Source: Lentzea sp. NBRC 105346 (GTDB lineage: Bacteria > Actinomycetota > Actinomycetes > Mycobacteriales > Pseudonocardiaceae). From it: a stretch of DNA of 64,000 nucleotides. The stretch covers positions 186,001 to 250,000 of the forward strand of contig NZ_BSTQ01000009.1 in the NCBI RefSeq assembly GCF_030269605.1. The letters run 5' to 3'. Shown one piece after another: positions 7,985 through 15,844 of the stretch (positions are counted from its first letter, which is position 1; each line of letters starts with the position of its first letter). The position numbers and the translations under genes are program-made. A model generated the notes under the pieces. The model was not told the DNA's origin, did no database searches, and saw nothing but the letters and a program-made list of their open reading frames with translations.

Positions 7985-8791
7985 GTGATGTCGGTGAGTG
8001 ACGTTTCTGCACTTCAGGTACGGGATGCGGCGGAGGCTCCTGTCGCGATGTGTCGTCCTGAATCTCCGCAGGTCAGGGATCTCGGGCGCAACTCGGGCTC
8101 CTCGGGCGCTCTCGCCGGTGGGTTGGTGGACGCCTCACGGGCGATCACCGTGATCGTCACGACGGTCGTCGGGTTGACCTTCTTGTTCGGCTTCGGCAAC
8201 GTCCTCAACCTCGCTCTGCGGCTCGGCGTGCCGGTATGGGTGGCGCCGCTCATCGCACCGGCCGTGGACCTTTCGATCCTCGGGCTCCTCCTGGCGGTGA
8301 GGCATCTGACCCTGCATGGTTGCTCGGCGCACGACCTCCAGCCATTGCGGAGGTTCACACTCTTCGTCAGCGTGATCACCTTGGCCCTCAACGTTGCGGA
8401 CCCACTGCTTACTGGCCAGTACGGCAAAGCGGCGTTCGACGCTGTCGGGCCGGTGCTGCTGATTGGCTGGGCGGAAGTCGGGCCCGGTCTGCTTGAGGCG
8501 ATCGCACAGGTTCGGCGCGCGCCTGAGACTGCTCTTGCCGAGCGACCCGCCGAAGACGATGAAGAGTGCGGTGACGTCGTCCGTGTCGAGTCGCAAACCC
8601 CGTCAGACTTGACGCGTGCTCGACTTGCCGACGCGCGTCACTGGGCGACGCGGAAGCGTCCGATCACAGCAGATGCGCTTCGCACTGAGTTGGAGATCAG
8701 TACGGAGAGCGCGAGGGCGTTGGTCGCCGTCCTGCGTGCGGAGGTAGCGGAGATGATCAACTCTCGTCAGAGTGCTGAGCTGACGGCATAG
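7985..8791 (+). CDS. DUF2637 membrane protein
   Basis: 268 residues. Four hydrophobic segments lie roughly at 52-75, 82-105, 122-140 and 152-170. The block VPVWVAPLIAPAVDLSILGL is typical of DUF2637 proteins encoded by actinomycete plasmids and integrative elements, where they resemble spread (Spd) proteins. The C-terminal 90 residues are soluble, with a helical segment (ARLADARHWATRKRPITADALRTELEI style) resembling a winged-helix. It starts at GTG 7985 or ATG 7988, and no clear RBS decides. It lies next to the tRNA scar. Confidence 0.75.
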   Translation: MMSVSDVSALQVRDAAEAPVAMCRPESPQVRDLGRNSGSSGALAGGLVDASRAITVIVTTVVGLTFLFGFGNVLNLALRLGVPVWVAPLIAPAVDLSILGLLLAVRHLTLHGCSAHDLQPLRRFTLFVSVITLALNVADPLLTGQYGKAAFDAVGPVLLIGWAEVGPGLLEAIAQVRRAPETALAERPAEDDEECGDVVRVESQTPSDLTRARLADARHWATRKRPITADALRTELEISTESARALVAVLRAEVAEMINSRQSAELTA

Positions 8792-8894
8792 TTGGTGAGG
8801 TACTGGCTTGTGCTGCATGGCGGCCGGTCGAGTGACGCGTAGCTGTTGGCCTTGATCGTGCGTTGTTGCCTGGCAGTGTGCTAGGGAGGCGATC

Positions 8895-9611
8895 TTGCAT
8901 GTCTCTCGTGCGATGGTGGAGGAGCGGGTTGTGGCCACTCGGGATTACACACCTGCGACCAGGGCGGCGCTGACCGCGTTCAGTTCCGGGAAGTGCTACT
9001 GGCCGGGCTGCGGTGAACAGCTGCTTCGTTTGGTGAACGGCAAGTATCGGATGGCGCTCGACATCGCGCACATTCGCGCGCTGAACCCTGACGGTCCGCG
9101 CTACGACCCGGCGATGACCGACCAGGAACGGAATGACTTTCCGAATCTGATCTACCTGTGCCGTGTCCATCATCGTGTGGTCGATGAGGGCACCGGTGAG
9201 GCCTACCCGGTGGAACTGTTGCTCGACTGGAAGGCAGACAGGGAAACCGCGGGCCAACAGCGTTTGCACGCTCAGGCCCCGATCACGGTCGAAGTCTTCG
9301 AGACGGTGATCGCGGAGGCCATGGAACGCCGCGACGAGCAGATCAACGAGATCCTTGTCCGACTGGAACGAACAGACCTCGAAGCTGCTCAGTTGATGCG
9401 CGAGTTGCGGGAGGAGTTGGTTGAGATCCGCCGCAACGGAGCCGTCATCGACCCCGACACCGCCGCGATGCTCAGCCGCGCCGCAGCTCGGCTGGAGGGC
9501 CTGCCTGACAGCGCTGGAACGCTCGCCAAAGCAGCCACGAAGCTGGTCGGGCTTCCGGATCTCGTGGCTCGGCTCAACGCTGCGGCCAACCGGCTGGACG
9601 GGTTGAGGTAG
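8895..9611 (+). CDS. HNH endonuclease with C-terminal coiled coil
   Basis: 238 residues. The N-terminal half has a zinc-bound HNH core: CYWPGC, then DIAHIRAL, then FPNLIYLCRVHHRVVD, giving the paired Cys, the general-base His and the metal-binding His residues. After residue 130 it is a long Glu/Arg/Leu-rich helix (ERRDEQINEILVRLERTDLEAAQ) that should form a coiled coil, followed by repeats of an ARLEGLP/TKLVGLP type. TTG 8895 has GGGAGG 5 nt upstream; GTG 8931 has GGAGGAG 6 nt upstream and is an equal candidate. HNH proteins of this kind occur as defence effectors, but that role is inferred here. Confidence 0.8.
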   Translation: MHVSRAMVEERVVATRDYTPATRAALTAFSSGKCYWPGCGEQLLRLVNGKYRMALDIAHIRALNPDGPRYDPAMTDQERNDFPNLIYLCRVHHRVVDEGTGEAYPVELLLDWKADRETAGQQRLHAQAPITVEVFETVIAEAMERRDEQINEILVRLERTDLEAAQLMRELREELVEIRRNGAVIDPDTAAMLSRAAARLEGLPDSAGTLAKAATKLVGLPDLVARLNAAANRLDGLR

Positions 9612-9614
9612 AGG

Positions 9615-10172
9615 TCAGGACGAACGGCGGGTGATCTGCTTGGCAACGCCGGTGCTGTTGTAGCGGTAGCGTGCCATCTCCAGCGTGACCCGGTTTTCGG
9701 TCGCGATCGCGTCCGGTTTCAAGCCGCGCCTTGCCGCATCTAGGAGAAGCGCTCGCGGAAGGAGCAGCGTGCCGCCGAAGGCCGTTGCCTCTTCCTCCTC
9801 GTTCGGCTGGCACGTGCGGAACGGCACGTCGTCGAGTTCGCGGATCTCCGAAAGCTCATGCTTGAGCAGCAGGTGTGACAGTTCGTGCGCGATGTCGCTG
9901 AAGATCCTTCCCTCTGACCGCAGGGGGTTCGTGACCACGTAGGAGTTGCCGCGGACGTCAAAGGTCGCTGCGGAGAAGGAAAATGCTTGTAGTCGCTCCA
10001 ATTCCTCCAAACGCGCGCGGTCGACCAAGCGGTCGGCGCTGACCACCGCGACACCCATGTGCTCCGCCAGCTGGCGAACATCGAGAGGTGCAGCGGGGGA
10101 GATGCCCAGTTCTTTGCGGAGGCGGGTGGCTTCGCGTTCGGCGTTCGCCTTGAAGCCGCGGGGCAAGGTCAT
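9615..10172 (-). CDS. ImmA/IrrE family metallo-endopeptidase
   Basis: 185 residues. The zinc protease signature HELSH (HExxH) is in IFSDIAHELSHLLL near residue 95, with a downstream EEEEATAF segment giving the third ligand region. ImmA/IrrE peptidases cleave partner XRE repressors to derepress mobile elements or stress genes. The ATG overlaps the stop of the upstream XRE gene (ATGA), so the two are made together as a repressor-protease pair. Tail-to-tail with the HNH gene (3-bp gap). Confidence 0.85.
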   Translation of the reverse strand: MTLPRGFKANAEREATRLRKELGISPAAPLDVRQLAEHMGVAVVSADRLVDRARLEELERLQAFSFSAATFDVRGNSYVVTNPLRSEGRIFSDIAHELSHLLLKHELSEIRELDDVPFRTCQPNEEEEATAFGGTLLLPRALLLDAARRGLKPDAIATENRVTLEMARYRYNSTGVAKQITRRSS

Positions 10173-10702
10173 AGTTCGCCTGCCTCGACCTTTCGTTCCA
10201 GTGCTTCGTGCATGTCCTGAAGGAGAGAGGCGAGACGAGGCGCCACGCCTGGGCGCATTACCGGATCGGCTCTGAGGTGGCAGGCCACGATCGATTTCGG
10301 CGGGGCGATGTCGCGAGCGAGCGCACCGTAAAGGTCCTTGAGCACTGAGCTGATCTTCGCGGCGGCGTCCGCAGTCAGCCGAGGGTCCGCGCGCAGATGC
10401 GTGATCGCCTCGTCCAGAGGTGTGATCTCGCGCTCGACGACAGGGGTGAAGAAGCGCGAGGGGGAGACCCCCAGCCATGCGCAGAGGCGGGTGAAGGTGG
10501 CGAGGTCGGGATGAGCGCCCGCTTCGACTCGCGACAACGTGCTGAAACTGACGCCGGCCTCTTGGGCGGCTTGCCTGATCGACAGGTTGCCACGACGGTC
10601 GCGGAGCAGTTCGGCCAGCTGGGTCAGGTCCAGCCTCTCTGGCTGCTGCGTGGCCTCGTCGCGGTCCCTTGGTGGTTCGGCGGGATGGGACACGCCCGCC
10701 AT
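10169..10702 (-). CDS. XRE family transcriptional regulator
   Basis: 177 residues from the ATG at 10702. The helix-turn-helix is NLSIRQAAQEAGVSFSTLSR and continues VEAGAHPDLATF, a standard XRE/Cro fold near residues 35-90; the C-terminal helices are of unknown role. It is translationally coupled to the ImmA/IrrE gene and divergent from the Ubl operon across 118 bp that contain three copies of TGCAACA(G/C)T. It is the best candidate to control the Ubl operon, with the peptidase removing it on a signal. Upstream in-frame codons look non-coding. Confidence 0.85.
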   Translation of the reverse strand: MAGVSHPAEPPRDRDEATQQPERLDLTQLAELLRDRRGNLSIRQAAQEAGVSFSTLSRVEAGAHPDLATFTRLCAWLGVSPSRFFTPVVEREITPLDEAITHLRADPRLTADAAAKISSVLKDLYGALARDIAPPKSIVACHLRADPVMRPGVAPRLASLLQDMHEALERKVEAGEL

Positions 10703-10727
10703 CGTAGGACGAGCGATGACACTTGCG

Positions 10728-10781
10728 TGCAACAGTCCGCGATGCAACACTGATGGCGTAGTGACGCTTTGCTGCAACAGT
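10728..10781. promoter_or_regulatory. Three phased TGCAACA(G/C)T boxes in the XRE/Ubl divergent region
   Basis: TGCAACAGT occurs at 10728-10736, TGCAACACT at 10743-10751 and TGCAACAGT at 10773-10781, with start-to-start distances of 15 and 30 bp. All are in the same orientation, between the XRE start (10702) and the Ubl start (10821). Repeated boxes of this size fit an operator array for the adjacent XRE protein; binding is inferred. Confidence 0.6.
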
Positions 10782-10820
10782 GTGAATGCCTCGCTCCCCC
10801 GAGGCAGGAAGGAGCTCGCT

Positions 10821-11087
10821 ATGACGGGCCAGCCGAAGGACATCACGGTCACCGTCACGTTCGCCACGGCGCCGAAGCCGTTCCGCGAGGACTTCGAACC
10901 GCGGACTCAGCTCAGCGTGGTGCTCGACGCAGCGCTGAAGGAGTTCGGCATCACGGCCGACGGCACCACCCGCTACTACCTGCTGCACAAGGACGACGAG
11001 CCAGCGTTGACCGTCACGCTGGCCGACCTCGCTGGCCACGCGCATGCAGTGCACCTGCGCTTGCGCACCGAGACGACCCAGGGCTGA
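10821..11087 (+). CDS. Ubiquitin-like protein with C-terminal glycine
   Basis: 88 residues with AGGAAGGAG 6 nt before the ATG. The pattern is a beta-grasp: two initial strands (DITVTVTFATAPKPF), a helix (QLSVVLDAALKEFGI), YYLLHKDDE, TLADL and a final strand AVHLRLR. The last residues TETTQG leave a free Gly after an LRLR stretch, comparable to LRLRGG in ubiquitin. This suggests it is conjugation-competent without trimming. It is a single Ubl domain, unlike the tandem-Ubl BilA or multi-ubiquitin proteins. The next genes encode E2, JAB and E1 homologues, which strongly supports the call. Confidence 0.85.
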   Translation: MTGQPKDITVTVTFATAPKPFREDFEPRTQLSVVLDAALKEFGITADGTTRYYLLHKDDEPALTVTLADLAGHAHAVHLRLRTETTQG

Positions 11088-11107
11088 AGCAAGATCAGGC
11101 CCGGCTC

Positions 11108-11545
11108 GTGGACCTCGAAAGCCGCCTGCGGCTTGAGCGGCATGTGCCTGAGGTCGAGGAGTTCCTCGCCTCGACCTCAGGGCGTCTCGTACATCGTCCC
11201 GAAGACGAGGACGGCGCCTACTGGATCATGATGCAGGCGCGCGGCCAGAGTGGAGAGCCCTTCATCGCCCGCCTCGTGTGGACCGTTTATCCGCTACGCC
11301 CGCCATCCCTGCTGTTCGCCGACTCCGTCGGCGGAGCCACGAACCGGCCGGCCTCGTGGCCATCCGCAGCTGGCTACCGCGCGCCCAACGACGTGTGCAA
11401 ACCGTTCACCGCGGAAGGGCAGGCTCTTCATCCGGAGTGGGCCACCGGCCCACACGCGTGGCGCGCCTCCGGCAACCCCTTCCTCTATGTCGTCGAGACC
11501 GTGCAGGGCGACATCGACCGAGCGAACGGACAGCGAGCCGCATGA
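11108..11545 (+). CDS. Prokaryotic E2-like ubiquitin-conjugating protein
   Basis: About 145 residues. An N-terminal helix (residues 1-25) and strands lead to VWTVYPLRPPSLLFAD (residues 57-72), which matches the YPxxPPxxxF flap of UBC folds. RAPNDVCKPF then gives a single candidate active Cys at 97 and is followed by W/H-rich sequence and a C-terminal helix. No HPN tripeptide precedes the Cys, as in other bacterial E2 families. GTG 11108 is the first usual start; a CTG overlapping the Ubl stop (CTGA, 11084) is possible. Its stop overlaps the JAB start (ATGA). Confidence 0.8.
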   Translation: MDLESRLRLERHVPEVEEFLASTSGRLVHRPEDEDGAYWIMMQARGQSGEPFIARLVWTVYPLRPPSLLFADSVGGATNRPASWPSAAGYRAPNDVCKPFTAEGQALHPEWATGPHAWRASGNPFLYVVETVQGDIDRANGQRAA

Positions 11546-12036
11546 CTGAAGACCAGCTGGTGATCTCGACCAACTCAGTGGAGAGCCTCATCAAGGCGGT
11601 GCGACGTCACGGTCTTGCGTGGGAGGAAACTGGAGCGCTGCTCCTGACCACTCCAGAGAAGTGGGACGTCGTCGCGGTCGCGCTTGCCGGTGACGACGGC
11701 ATCCAGCGGGGAAAGGGACTCTTCGTCATCACCCTTCCTGCGTTTGACGCGTTGTTCACCTACGCAGAGGAACAGGATCTGCAGGTCCGGGCAATGGTGC
11801 ACTCGCACCCGTATGAAGCGTTCCTTTCGCCGGTCGACCGTCAGCACGGCCTTCGCGTCCGCGGTTTCATCAGCGCGGTCATCCCGACCTACGGCGACCC
11901 GCCTGTCGACCCGAGTGACTGGGGCTGGTGGCGTTTCGAAGACGACTGGCACCCCACCCAGCCCGCGATCATGGTCGAGCACGGCCCGGTCGCGAAGGTG
12001 TTCACCTTCGACTCCGGAGGGCTCCATGACGACTGA
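11542..12036 (+). CDS. JAB/JAMM-domain peptidase
   Basis: 164 residues. The JAMM motif is complete: Glu in WEETGALLL (29/30), and HSHPYEAFLSPVD giving H87, H89, S96 and D99. It should be a zinc isopeptidase acting on the Ubl or its conjugates, and a deconjugation role is likely because the Ubl already ends in Gly. Its start overlaps the E2 stop (ATGA) and its 3' end overlaps the E1 start by 11 bp. It could also process a precursor or trim targets. Confidence 0.88.
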   Translation: MTEDQLVISTNSVESLIKAVRRHGLAWEETGALLLTTPEKWDVVAVALAGDDGIQRGKGLFVITLPAFDALFTYAEEQDLQVRAMVHSHPYEAFLSPVDRQHGLRVRGFISAVIPTYGDPPVDPSDWGWWRFEDDWHPTQPAIMVEHGPVAKVFTFDSGGLHDD

Positions 12037-13528
12037 CTACAGCCGGGGCCTGCTGTTGGCCAGCGCGGCCGCCGGAGTCGACGAAGCTGGACTTCGCCAT
12101 CGCCTCGAAAACACACGCGTGCACGTCTCGGCCGAACTCGATATAGCAGGAGTGGTCCTAGCGTTGACGGTGCTCGTCACCAACCTCCGGCGGCTACCGC
12201 TGGACCTTGGCCTGGAAGTGATTGGGAGCGACCCCGATTCGCCTCGCGGCCTTCTCGATCACATCCTTGAGCTCGCAGTCGGGATCGACGCCGACCGCAA
12301 CGTCACGCTCTCGAGGCGTCGCGCGGGTGCTGTTCTGCACGTGCATCTCGGCACCAGCCCGCCGGACGGCGTCCTCGTGAGCGCGGTGCCGGATGGACAC
12401 GGCGTACGGCTTCGGTATCCCGGAAATCCTTACCCCGCCCTGCGGGCGCCGGGCTCGGGGCTCGGGGCGGTGCTGACCGCCGCCGTTCTCACTGGGGAGG
12501 TTTTCAAGCACGCCACAGGCCTCCGCCCTGAAGCGATGCGCGTGCGACAGACGCTGGACTTCTGTCCGGTCACCCTCACCGAGGACCCTGGCGTCGTAAC
12601 CGAGACGCCGATGATCTTCACTGATACGGCGCTTGTAGGCGGTGGTGCCATCGGCACCGCCATCTCTCTGATCTTGCGCGAGTTGCCCTCGGCGGGCCGA
12701 CTTGTGGTGGTCGATCCACAGACCTTCGAGGAACCAAATGTCACGACCTACAGTCTGGGCAACGTCCAGGACGCACAGAACGGCTTGCGCAAGATCGACT
12801 TGATCAAGCGCGAACTTCACGGATTCGACGTGACCACCATCTACGGGACCGCCCAGGACCTTCTGGAAAAGATCGACCGCGGGAACGTGTGGTGGCCGAA
12901 GGTCGTGCTGGGCGCGGTCGACAGCATCTCCGCTCGACACGAGCTGCAACGTGTATATGCAGACCTCACCTTGGACGGAAGTACGGGAGGACACGTCGGA
13001 ACCACCCTCGCGCTCCGCGAAGGCCTGCCTACCGGGCCGTGCTTGAGGTGCTACTACCCGCTGCGCGATGCCCAGGCGGGCCCGAGCGCCGAGCAGCTAC
13101 TGCATCAAAGCACGGGCCTGGCCATGAACCGAATTGCCCGCGGACAGCTCCCGTTGAGCGAGCGAGACCTGGATGGCCTGTCCGAAACGGGCAAACGCAT
13201 CCTCGCGCCACATGTCGGCAAGCCGGTATGTGGCCTGGCGTCGCTGCTCGGGTTGGTGCCGGACAGTCGCGACGACTACCGCCCCTCAGCGGCGTTCGTC
13301 GCCCAGCAAGCGGCTGCCCTCGTCGTAGGGGCGTTGATTGCCCGCCAAACCGGAACGCTCACTGGAGCGGTGCGAGACGTTGAGTACGACGCCCTGTATG
13401 GCCCGTACCTCCACATGATCGCAAGTCGTCGGCCGCGGCCTGCGTGTGCTTGTGCGTCGAACAAGGATCTGATCGAGCAAGTTAGGGAGGTGCGCTCCAG
13501 CCTTATCCCGCGCCGTGGCCGGTGTTGA
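12026..13528 (+). CDS. E1-like ThiF-family adenylyltransferase
   Basis: 500 residues. The first 190 form an N-terminal domain without recognised motifs. A Rossmann ThiF domain follows: TALVGGGAIGTAISLIL (glycine loop 205-210), VVVDPQTFEEPNVTTYSLG (Asp 230), a GLRKIDLIKREL helix in place of the usual RQ segment, and GAVDSISARHELQ. Candidate zinc ligands are CLRC (339, 342) and CAC (474, 476); C402 in KPVCGLASLLG is a candidate thioester Cys. It should adenylate the Ubl C-terminal Gly with ATP and pass it to the E2. It overlaps the JAB gene upstream and the small gene downstream. Confidence 0.88.
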   Translation: MTTDYSRGLLLASAAAGVDEAGLRHRLENTRVHVSAELDIAGVVLALTVLVTNLRRLPLDLGLEVIGSDPDSPRGLLDHILELAVGIDADRNVTLSRRRAGAVLHVHLGTSPPDGVLVSAVPDGHGVRLRYPGNPYPALRAPGSGLGAVLTAAVLTGEVFKHATGLRPEAMRVRQTLDFCPVTLTEDPGVVTETPMIFTDTALVGGGAIGTAISLILRELPSAGRLVVVDPQTFEEPNVTTYSLGNVQDAQNGLRKIDLIKRELHGFDVTTIYGTAQDLLEKIDRGNVWWPKVVLGAVDSISARHELQRVYADLTLDGSTGGHVGTTLALREGLPTGPCLRCYYPLRDAQAGPSAEQLLHQSTGLAMNRIARGQLPLSERDLDGLSETGKRILAPHVGKPVCGLASLLGLVPDSRDDYRPSAAFVAQQAAALVVGALIARQTGTLTGAVRDVEYDALYGPYLHMIASRRPRPACACASNKDLIEQVREVRSSLIPRRGRC

Positions 13529-13893
13529 CCGCGGTTTCGACCTGCTCGCCTGCGTGTCGGCTGAAGTCTGAACTGCTCGCGGTGGTGCCCTGTTCTGAAG
13601 TTCCAACTCATGCGTTCGCCCTGCTCGTCGCGGAGATCACCACCGTCGAGAACGAGATGGTCAAGCGCTTGCCTAAGCACGCGGACGCTGAGATCTATCA
13701 CCCGGCGTGGTACGACACCGAGCGCGCCAGGAAGGCAGTGGACGAGACGCTGGCACTGACACCGGCAGGCGACGAGCTGTTGAGCGGTCTGTTCATCGAA
13801 CTATCGGCTCTTCGACTTGAAGGCATCCTGGAGTGCCGAGCGAGCGACCGCCACGGACTAACGCAGACCAGCGAGCGCGCAACCCATCCCTGA
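13522..13893 (+). CDS. Small protein of unknown function at the end of the Ubl operon
   Basis: Up to 123 residues from GTG 13522 (TTG 13525 also possible), overlapping the E1 stop. The middle part is charged and helical (FALLVAEITTVENEMVKRL, then AEIYHPAWYDTERARKAV, then LLSGLFIELSALRLEGILE). No known domain is recognised. Coupling to E1 suggests it belongs to the pathway, for example as a target adaptor or an immunity or regulatory partner. The N-terminal 25 residues are Cys/Ser-rich and may not be translated. Confidence 0.55.
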   Translation: MLTAVSTCSPACRLKSELLAVVPCSEVPTHAFALLVAEITTVENEMVKRLPKHADAEIYHPAWYDTERARKAVDETLALTPAGDELLSGLFIELSALRLEGILECRASDRHGLTQTSERATHP

Positions 13894-13923
13894 CAGGGGT
13901 GCGGGCTGGCACTCGATGGTCTT

Positions 13924-13938
13924 CTGGTCGGTGACCAG
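13924..13938. terminator. Short hairpin between convergent genes
   Basis: CTGGTC and GACCAG pair around GGT immediately after the minus-strand peroxiredoxin stop and 30 bp after the small operon gene. It may terminate both, but it is short. Confidence 0.4.
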
Positions 13939-14394
13939 CTAGGCGACGCGCTTGCGAAGGGTCGCGAGTGCCTCGTCCGCGTGGACGTCGAACTTCAGCT
14001 CACCCTTGATCACGTCGAGGATCGTGTGATCGGTGTCGATGACGAATGTGCGCCGTTTGGCGTGCAACGGGCTGAAGCGTCGCCAGACGTCGAACTGTTT
14101 CGCGACCTGGCCGTCCACATCGGACAACAGCGGGTGGTCGAAGCCGTTCGCGGCGGAGAACGCGCGCTGCTTGCTCACGGCGTCCGGGCTGATGCCGATC
14201 CGGTGCGCGCCGACCTCGGCGAACTCCTCGGTCAGATCGCGGAAGTGGCAGCTCTCCTGGGTGCAGCCGCCCGATGACGCCATCGGGTAGAAGAACAGCA
14301 CGACGGGGCCAGTGGACAGGAATTCGGAGAGCGTGCGCTGTTCGCCGCTGTCGTCGGGCAGGGTGAAGTCCGGGGCGGTGTCTCCTCGTTTCAT
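13939..14394 (-). CDS. bcp: Peroxiredoxin, Bcp/PrxQ type
   Basis: 151 residues from the ATG at 14394. The peroxidatic Cys is C44 in the segment FYPMASSGGCTQESC, and C49 five residues later is the resolving Cys, the CX4C arrangement of atypical 2-Cys PrxQ. The usual TPGCT reads SGGCT, a mild change. It reduces hydrogen peroxide and organic peroxides with thioredoxin. It marks the return to chromosomal sequence after the Ubl island. Confidence 0.88.
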   Translation of the reverse strand: MKRGDTAPDFTLPDDSGEQRTLSEFLSTGPVVLFFYPMASSGGCTQESCHFRDLTEEFAEVGAHRIGISPDAVSKQRAFSAANGFDHPLLSDVDGQVAKQFDVWRRFSPLHAKRRTFVIDTDHTILDVIKGELKFDVHADEALATLRKRVA

Positions 14395-14590
14395 GGTCTG
14401 AGTTCGTGCTCGCGGCCCAGCCGGATTGCACCCGGTGCGGCAGTCCACAGTGGATTCACTCGTGTTTTCCCTGGTAGCGGGCCATTTGTAGCGAGTCTGG
14501 TAACGGATCGATAACCGCACCCATCCGTCATGCGGTTGGCGGCGAATCACGAGCAGCAACTGTTCGTTCACTCTTTGGAGATGTCTCGTC

Positions 14591-15238
14591 ATGAACCAGA
14601 CCGTCCGCAACACCGTCCTGGCCGTTGGCGCCGCCTCGCTCGCCCTGTTCGGCGCGGCATGCGGCTCGGGTGACATGGCCAGCAGCGGCAACTCCAGCGC
14701 CGCGCCCACGACCACCACGACCACGTCCGCGGCGATGGCCGACCCGGCCCGTGACCTCGTCGGTCCGGGTTGTGCCGACTACGCGAAGCAGGTTCCGTCC
14801 GGTGCGGGTTCCGTGGCGGGCATGGCCGCCGACCCGGTCGCCGTCGCCGCGAGCAGCAACCCGCTGCTGACGACCCTCGTCAGCGCGGTGTCCGGCAAGC
14901 TGAACCCGAAGGTGAACCTGGTGTCGACGCTCAACGGTGCCGAGTTCACCGTGTTCGCGCCGGTGGACTCGGCGTTCGCGAAGATCGACGCCGCGACGAT
15001 CGAGAAGCTCAAGACCGACGACGCGCTGCTGACCAAGATCCTGACCTACCACGTCGTCCCGGGCCAGCTCTCGCCCTCCAAGGTCGTCGGTGACCAGAAG
15101 ACCGTGGAGACCGGTGTGGTGAAGGTGACCGGGTCCGGCAACGCGCTGAAGGTCAACGACGCCAACGTGATCTGCGGTGGCGTGCACACCGCCAACGCGA
15201 CTGTCTACCTGATCGACTCGGTGCTGCTCCCCGCCTGA
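14591..15238 (+). CDS. Fasciclin-domain lipoprotein, MPT70/MPB83 type
   Basis: 215 residues. The signal peptide ends in a lipobox (ALFGAAC), and a Thr/Ser-rich linker follows to about residue 55. A single FAS1 domain covers about 75-213, with [23 protein letters not shown] and a C-terminal [13 protein letters not shown]1 domains mediate adhesion or cell-surface interactions, and this one should be tethered outside the membrane. Cys 62 and Cys 199 may form the disulphide seen in the mycobacterial proteins. A strong terminator follows. Confidence 0.9.
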   Translation: MNQTVRNTVLAVGAASLALFGAACGSGDMASSGNSSAAPTTTTTTSAAMADPARDLVGPGCADYAKQVPSGAGSVAGMAADPVAVAASSNPLLTTLVSAVSGKLNPKVNLVSTLNGAEFTVFAPVDSAFAKIDAATIEKLKTDDALLTKILTYHVVPGQLSPSKVVGDQKTVETGVVKVTGSGNALKVNDANVICGGVHTANATVYLIDSVLLPA

Positions 15239-15263
15239 CATCTCCAGGGGTAGCCGTACCGCG

Positions 15264-15302
15264 ACTCCGGGAACCGCACTGTGTTGCGGTTCCCGGAGTT
15301 TT
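15264..15302. terminator. Strong intrinsic terminator between convergent genes
   Basis: A perfect 15-bp stem (15264-15278 with 15285-15299) around CTGTGT, followed by TTTT. It lies 26 bp after the fasciclin stop and abuts the 3' end of the TrkA-N gene. It probably works mainly for the plus strand. Confidence 0.9.
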
Positions 15303-15691
15303 CACGTCTCCATGTCGTCCGGGTATCGCATGTGGACGGACACCGCCCTGTCGACCGAGAAGATCTCGTGGTTCTCGGCTTCGCGAATGACGGCCACGAT
15401 CACGGTGTCGGGGTTCAACGGACGCACGGCTTTGGTGATCAGGAAAGCGCTCAGATCGTCCGGGACCGCGATGATGACGCGATCGGCGACGTCGGCGGCG
15501 GCCTCGCTCAGCGCGCATCTGTCCCGCCCGTCGCCGACGACCGCGGTGACGTCGTTGGCCGCCGCCTCGGCGACGGCGAGGAAGTTCTTGTCCAGCACGG
15601 TCAGCCGCGCGTCCGGCTGTGCGGCCAGGACCGCGTTCACGGCGAGGCGTCCGGTGTCGCCGTACCCGATGACGAGGATGTGATCGGTCAT
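15302..15691 (-). CDS. TrkA-N (RCK) NAD-binding domain protein
   Basis: 129 residues starting MTDHILVIGYGDTGRLAV, a Rossmann GxGxxG loop, with the acidic end of strand 2 in LTVLDKN. This is an RCK/TrkA-N ligand-binding domain as found in potassium channels and Trk/Ktr regulators. No membrane pore is encoded. The codons just upstream (TTPRVEYQI) resemble the linker that joins a pore helix to the RCK domain in channels, so the gene may be a domain freed from a channel. An in-frame start further upstream (15814) has Pro-rich, unconvincing sequence. Confidence 0.7.
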   Translation of the reverse strand: MTDHILVIGYGDTGRLAVNAVLAAQPDARLTVLDKNFLAVAEAAANDVTAVVGDGRDRCALSEAAADVADRVIIAVPDDLSAFLITKAVRPLNPDTVIVAVIREAENHEIFSVDRAVSVHMRYPDDMET

Positions 15692-15844
15692 GATCTGGTA
15701 TTCGACGCGGGGTGTGGTCCAGATTGCGTCCAATTCAGTGAAGGACGGCGGCGGTGACCAGTGCGCCTGACCCGGCATTTGTCCAGCTGTGACATGCACT
15801 CCTGCGTCCAGCATCGCGAACTTTCGTCCGGCCGCTGACAGCGC

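Larger units (their letters stand above)
7957..13920. mobile_element. Putative genomic island bounded on the left by the tRNA fragment
   Basis: To the left of the att-like fragment lie conserved chromosomal genes; to the right lie a DUF2637 membrane protein (typical of actinomycete integrative elements and plasmids), an HNH nuclease, an XRE/ImmA pair and the ubiquitin-like operon. Conserved genes resume with the peroxiredoxin at 13939. No integrase, excisionase or second att copy is visible, so the element is either decayed or its right end has been lost. The right border is inferred from gene content only. Confidence 0.4.

Noticed and set aside
13893-13939. Right-hand att copy for the Ubl island
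   Set aside because: No stretch matching the tRNA-Lys 3' end could be found here.
14528-15241. Long minus-strand frame opposite the fasciclin gene
   Set aside because: Arg/Gly/His-rich shadow of a clearly coding plus-strand gene with a lipobox and FAS1 domain.
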